Shown in pieces: positions 23,820 to 25,774 of a DNA stretch of 25,774 nt (its first letter is position 1; every line of letters starts with the position of its first letter). The notes under the pieces were generated by a model. That model searched no databases and was not told the DNA's origin. It saw nothing but the letters and a program-made list of their open reading frames with translations. The position numbers were made by a program, and so were the translations under genes. The stretch comes from a virus: positions 1-25,774 of IMG/VR virus record IMGVR_UViG_3300031539_000280, one strand, 5' to 3'.

Positions 23820-23859
23820 GCACTACAACAATAAATATAAAACAGTGGGGTTGCAGTGC
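23820..23859. repeat. Imperfect inverted repeat with 20-base loop upstream of the 75-residue ORF
   Basis: GCACTACAAC (23820-23829) and GTTGCAGTGC (23850-23859) pair at nine of ten positions. The repeat lies in the 130-base gap between two small ORFs; the rest of the gap (to 23955) has no gene that I can see. It may be a transcript hairpin or part of a cassette junction; on the minus strand it does not have a U tail. Confidence 0.45.
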
Positions 23860-23943
23860 TTTTATTAGCCCAATCTGTTTAAGTTAAATTTGTAATTATT
23901 TTCAAAGTCGGTGCGTAAAATCCCACCGTTTCATATTATCAAC

Positions 23944-23958
23944 GTTATAGCGCCATTA
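23944..23958. repeat. GTTRTAGYGC element 2, at the end of the 61-residue ORF
   Basis: GTTATAGCGCCATTA on the plus strand overlaps the stop codon of the ORF at 23956. It differs from the element at 23563 by one substitution and one inserted base over 14 positions. Both occur at the 3' end of a small ORF. Confidence 0.4.
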
Positions 23959-24141
23959 ATAGACACCGAATCCTACATAATCATCTTCTTCAACGATATG
24001 GACATTCATTTTTAAATTACACTCTTGATTTTCTTCATCGTATTTAAGTGATAAAATACTATCCTCTTGATGATAGCCACGTAACATTTCGTGTAACATA
24101 TCCTTCAATCGTTTTTCAATTTCTTCTTTACTATATTTCAT
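23956..24141 (-). CDS. Unrecognised acidic small protein (61 residues), insert region
   Basis: MKYSKEEIEKRLKDMLHEML gives a strongly helical N-terminus, followed by an acidic, beta-forming part (EDSILSLKYDEENQECNLKM). No membrane span. No family that I recognise. The start follows directly after junction-motif copy B and an eight-base A run. The size and acidity fit a protein-inhibitor or regulatory peptide, but nothing proves that. Confidence 0.5.
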   Translation of the reverse strand: MKYSKEEIEKRLKDMLHEMLRGYHQEDSILSLKYDEENQECNLKMNVHIVEEDDYVGFGVY

Positions 24142-24146
24142 TTTTT

Positions 24147-24178
24147 TTAATTATTAGTTGTGGATATACAGATGTTGT
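24147..24178 (-). repeat. Gene-junction motif, copy B
   Basis: 32 bases, 31 identical to copy A. On the minus strand it starts just after the TAG of the 67-residue ORF, has AACATCTGTATA, and runs into an A-rich leader ending at the ATG of the 61-residue ORF. It contains two GTTGTG direct repeats on the plus strand, 17 bases apart. Confidence 0.6.
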
Positions 24179-24181
24179 GCA

Positions 24182-24385
24182 CTATTTGAGATAATCTTCA
24201 AGTGCATTTAAAATAGCTACTGCTAAGTTACCATCTTGTTTCTTGGCTTCTGTAAGTCTGTGCCGTAATGTTGCGGTGTACCAATTTTTATGTTCGCTAT
24301 TTACGTCAAGTTTTTCTATTTCTTGTAATAAACAGCGCATAACATCGTTTATAGCACATTGCTTTTCGTTCTTCGTATTTCCCAT
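24182..24385 (-). CDS. Unrecognised small protein (67 residues), insert region
   Basis: Helical throughout (CAINDVMRCLLQEIEKLDVN, then ATLRHRLTEAKKQDGNLAVA), with no signal or membrane segment. I know no family. It starts 11 bases after the small ORF at 24397 and is followed by junction-motif copy B. The gene has no repeated leader of its own but a weak A-rich one. Confidence 0.5.
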   Translation of the reverse strand: MGNTKNEKQCAINDVMRCLLQEIEKLDVNSEHKNWYTATLRHRLTEAKKQDGNLAVAILNALEDYLK

Positions 24386-24396
24386 TTTATCTAATT

Positions 24397-24450
24397 TTAT
24401 TTGTTAATAATACGTACTAATACTTTCATTTCGTAAATTATATATACCAT
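24397..24450 (-). CDS. Tiny ORF of 17 residues with repeated leader
   Basis: MVYIIYEMKVLVRIINK, hydrophobic with basic residues. Its ATG is preceded by CTTTAAAAAATAAAAAA-ACT, the same type of leader as the 78-residue ORF. Whether it is translated is unknown; the leader likeness is the only support. Confidence 0.3.
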   Translation of the reverse strand: MVYIIYEMKVLVRIINK

Positions 24451-24473
24451 AGTTTTTTTTATTTTTTAAAGTT
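24451..24473 (-). repeat. A-rich leader repeat, copy 3
   Basis: On the minus strand TAACTTTAAAAAATAAAA followed by an A run and CT before ATG. Copies lie at 24496-24515 (shortened by deletion of the central block) and 24788-24813. All three begin at or just after a stop codon and end at an ATG, so they look like repeated translation-initiation leaders. A-rich leaders replace Shine-Dalgarno sites in Bacteroidetes. Confidence 0.5.
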
Positions 24474-24495
24474 AAAATGGCTCAAAATTATCCAT
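24472..24495 (-). CDS. Tiny ORF of 7 residues with repeated leader
   Basis: MDNFEPF and a TAA, preceded by AACAACTTTAAAAAAAACT. The TAA runs directly into the next copy of the leader. It could be a leader peptide or a chance reading frame. Confidence 0.2.
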   Translation of the reverse strand: MDNFEPF

Positions 24496-24515
24496 AGTTT
24501 TTTTTAAAGTTGTTA
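24496..24515 (-). repeat. A-rich leader repeat, copy 2 (shortened)
   Basis: AACAACTTTAAAAAAAACT before the ATG of the 7-residue ORF, like copies 1 and 3 but lacking the AATAA block. Confidence 0.45.
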
Positions 24516-24550
24516 TTTATTCGTTAAAAATCAGTACATCTGCGCTAGTA

Positions 24551-24787
24551 TTAATTTGCCCTTGCACCCTCAAAAGTTGCATAGAACGTATCAATGTTTG
24601 TACTTATGTCGTCCATTTTACCAAGTTCTTGTATAAGTTTTTCTTCAGCCATTTTCACAGCATCCGCTTTACCTTCTTTTCTATTATCAGCTTCAATTAT
24701 AAAACTATAAGTTTCACTACTTTTCCAAGGTTCATCTTCGGAGTTGTCGGTAAAGCTAACCGTACATTCGGCATAATAAGTTCTCAT
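24551..24787 (-). CDS. Unrecognised small protein (78 residues), insert region
   Basis: MRTYYAECTVSFTDNSEDEP, then a WKSSETYSFIIEADN hairpin and a KADAVKMAEEKLIQELGKMD helix. The compact alpha/beta layout (two long strands followed by a helix) recurs in many small phage proteins; I recognise no named family. It is the first ORF after terS. The 163-base stretch after it (to 24386) holds only the two tiny ORFs and leader repeats. Confidence 0.55.
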   Translation of the reverse strand: MRTYYAECTVSFTDNSEDEPWKSSETYSFIIEADNRKEGKADAVKMAEEKLIQELGKMDDISTNIDTFYATFEGARAN

Positions 24788-24815
24788 TAAGTTTTTTTTA
24801 TTTTTTAAAGTTGTT
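24788..24815 (-). repeat. A-rich leader repeat, copy 1
   Basis: AACAACTTTAAAAAATAA, then an A run and CTTA before the ATG at 24787. It begins inside the TAA of terS, so the first insert gene may be translated from the terS transcript. Confidence 0.5.
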
Positions 24816-25500
24816 ATTTACTTTCCCCTCTAGATCTAGTTTCCTGATATTCTTCAACGATTTGATCCAGCCCTTTTAAAAGTTGTTCGATCACATCGCT
24901 TTTAATATCCGAAATTTTCTTGCTTAAATCTTTCCTGGTTTCTATAAAATCCTCTTGATCAGCGCCGAACCTGCTTAGGACTAAATCCGCAATTGTCTTG
25001 CTTTCCTGATCATAAGACTTTGAAAAGGTTTCGACCACATAAAGGAAGAAGCTCTTCACCGCATCAAATGGTATTAATAGGCCCAGTTGTTTAGCGATCT
25101 TGATCTCGTCTAGTTCGATAGCTTTTTGCGTCCGCTTTAGCGTCGCTTTTTTTATAGCTAGCTGAATATCACGAAGCTCTGCAAACTCTGGATCTTCGGG
25201 CTCCTTGTCTTTTTGTGGTTGCTTGGTTTTTAGTTCTTTGTTTTTAGGGGGTTGCGTCTTTCTCGGTTGGTTGGTTGCTTGCTTTTTAAAAGCTGCATTG
25301 AGATCAAACTCTTTGCCCTCGTCCTCCTGTTTTTTCAACCACAGGATGTTTGTTGGGTCCGTTATGTCGATCATTTTCTTACCCTCCACAGTGCAGGCGA
25401 TCAGGTGCCCCCTGCCTACCCCTACGTTTATTGTGGCCTGTTGCACACCTAAACCATTGGCGAGCTGTGCATACTTTAGGTATTTAATTCCTTCTACCAT
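24814..25500 (-). CDS. Small terminase subunit, Nu1-like
   Basis: 228 residues from the ATG at 25500; a TTG nine codons earlier is possible. The N-terminus (YLKYAQLANGLGVQQATINV) fits a DNA-binding helix-turn-helix as in lambda Nu1. A Lys/Pro/Gln-rich linker (about residues 75-110) follows, then a helical region with IQLAIKKATLKRTQKAIELD and KIAKQLGLLIPFDAVKSFFL, the Nu1-type GxLIPxxxV pattern, and a coiled-coil end. It recognises the packaging site and holds terL. The ATG overlaps the stop of the upstream membrane peptide (ATGGTAG), which supports this start. Confidence 0.8.
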   Translation of the reverse strand: MVEGIKYLKYAQLANGLGVQQATINVGVGRGHLIACTVEGKKMIDITDPTNILWLKKQEDEGKEFDLNAAFKKQATNQPRKTQPPKNKELKTKQPQKDKEPEDPEFAELRDIQLAIKKATLKRTQKAIELDEIKIAKQLGLLIPFDAVKSFFLYVVETFSKSYDQESKTIADLVLSRFGADQEDFIETRKDLSKKISDIKSDVIEQLLKGLDQIVEEYQETRSRGESK

Positions 25501-25598
25501 TCGATCAAGCCCCTGGTAAGTAAGCAAATTATCATAACCCCCAGAGTGGTGATCGCTAGATAAAAGAGAAAAAATAAAATTATAAATTTTTTGTCCAT
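25494..25598 (-). CDS. 34-residue single-span membrane peptide coupled to terS
   Basis: MDKKFIILFFLFYLAITTLG, then VMIICLLTRGLIEW. Lys-rich start, one long hydrophobic span and a short charged end. An in-frame ATG at 25625 would give 43 residues. Its TAG overlaps the terS ATG, which is the arrangement for coupled translation. Too short for similarity. It could be a leader peptide for terS or a small membrane effector. Confidence 0.45.
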   Translation of the reverse strand: MDKKFIILFFLFYLAITTLGVMIICLLTRGLIEW

Positions 25599-25694
25599 TT
25601 TGATTTTGTTAAATTCCACGAGCATAATTTTTTTAACAGCGTAATGCCTTAAAACCTAGCTTTTTATAAAATCTGTTAAATTTTTAAGTTTTAA

Positions 25695-25702
25695 CAAAGA
25701 TA
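25695..25702 (-). promoter_or_regulatory. Bacteroidetes -7 box (TATCTTTG) of the packaging operon
   Basis: Perfect TAnnTTTG on the minus strand. A -33 element is weak: the nearest TTG (22 bases upstream, 25727-25725) is about three bases further than usual. The implied transcript would begin near 25688 and include the 34-residue peptide, terS, the insert and terL up to the terminator. Confidence 0.55.
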
Positions 25703-25714
25703 CAAAATTTTAAC

Positions 25715-25726
25715 TGTTAATTAACA
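25715..25726. promoter_or_regulatory. Perfect palindrome TGTTAATTAACA, candidate operator
   Basis: A 12-base perfect palindrome lying 12 bases upstream of the -7 box, between it and the TTG -33-like element. Its place is right for a dimeric repressor or activator. It is AT-rich, so chance is possible. Confidence 0.4.
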
Positions 25727-25742
25727 AGGCTCGAAATCTGTG

Positions 25743-25761
25743 CCGATCTAAAAATGATCGG
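25743..25761. repeat. Inverted repeat CCGATC/GATCGG with 7-base loop
   Basis: CCGATC (25743-25748) and GATCGG (25756-25761) are perfect reverse complements. There is no T tail on either side, so it is not an obvious terminator. It is upstream of the packaging promoter and could be a second regulatory site, or the end of an upstream gene's transcript outside the window. Confidence 0.4.
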
Positions 25762-25774
25762 AGTACAATCTTAT

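Noticed and set aside
24482-24490. TAATTTTG as a -7 promoter box in the insert
   Set aside because: Fits TAnnTTTG but has no -33 element at the right distance and lies within the tiny ORF and leader repeats, in DNA so AT-rich that the match is weak evidence.
25205-25519. Plus-strand ORF of 104 codons opposite terS
   Set aside because: Phe/Cys/Leu-rich antisense of the Lys/Gln/Pro linker of terS; no leader or promoter.
25673-25695. GTTAAA/TTTAAC inverted repeat in the terS leader
   Set aside because: Short, purely A/T apart from its ends, in a low-complexity stretch; expected by chance.
1-25774. CRISPR array, tRNA or rRNA genes, insertion sequence
   Set aside because: No regularly spaced repeats, no tRNA-like cloverleaf that I could see, and no transposase-like ORF or terminal repeats were found.

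Overview
The window is the virion-structure half of a contractile-tailed double-stranded DNA phage or prophage of a Bacteroidetes host. The host assignment rests on two things. The best promoter boxes have the Bacteroidetes-type -7 form TAnnTTTG (TATCTTTG near the right edge), and most starts lack a Shine-Dalgarno site but have A-rich leaders. Nearly everything is on the minus strand and reads from right to left. No integrase, replication gene, endolysin or tRNA gene was recognised, so a free phage cannot be told from a prophage.

Packaging and head (about 25.7 to 13.2 kb, read leftwards) follow the lambda order. A promoter with a palindromic candidate operator comes first, then a 34-residue membrane peptide and terS, coupled by overlap. 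Next is an insert of small AT-rich ORFs with repeated leaders, then terL of the GpA type, a terminator and a fresh promoter. After these come gpW, the portal (gpB-like), a 520-residue protein with a signal peptide, four small genes (three of them membrane proteins, lysis candidates), an S49/ClpP-fold protease with a probable nested scaffold, decoration protein D, major capsid protein E and two or three connector genes.

The tail (about 13.2 to 0.6 kb) is Mu-like: terminator-like protein, sheath, tube, a tail assembly chaperone, and a 600-residue tape measure. The chaperone carries a T TTT TTA slippery site that opens a 61-codon -1 frame. The baseplate genes follow as gp46-, gp47- and gp48-like, two small fibre-type genes, a gpZ-like gene, then gpN/43-, gpP/44- and gp45-like. 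Compared with Mu, the 43-44-45 block and the 46-47-48 block have swapped places. The gp48-like protein has an added N-terminal six-blade NHL propeller.

The left edge has two genes on the plus strand, converging on the structural operon: the 3' end of an unknown gene and a small membrane HExxH zincin-like gene. Their junction carries the same AACATCTGTATA motif that is found twice between small genes in the terS-terL insert. The most interesting points are the frameshift cassette, the NHL-gp48 fusion with alternating blades, the repeated gene-junction motifs, and the exported protein within the head operon.
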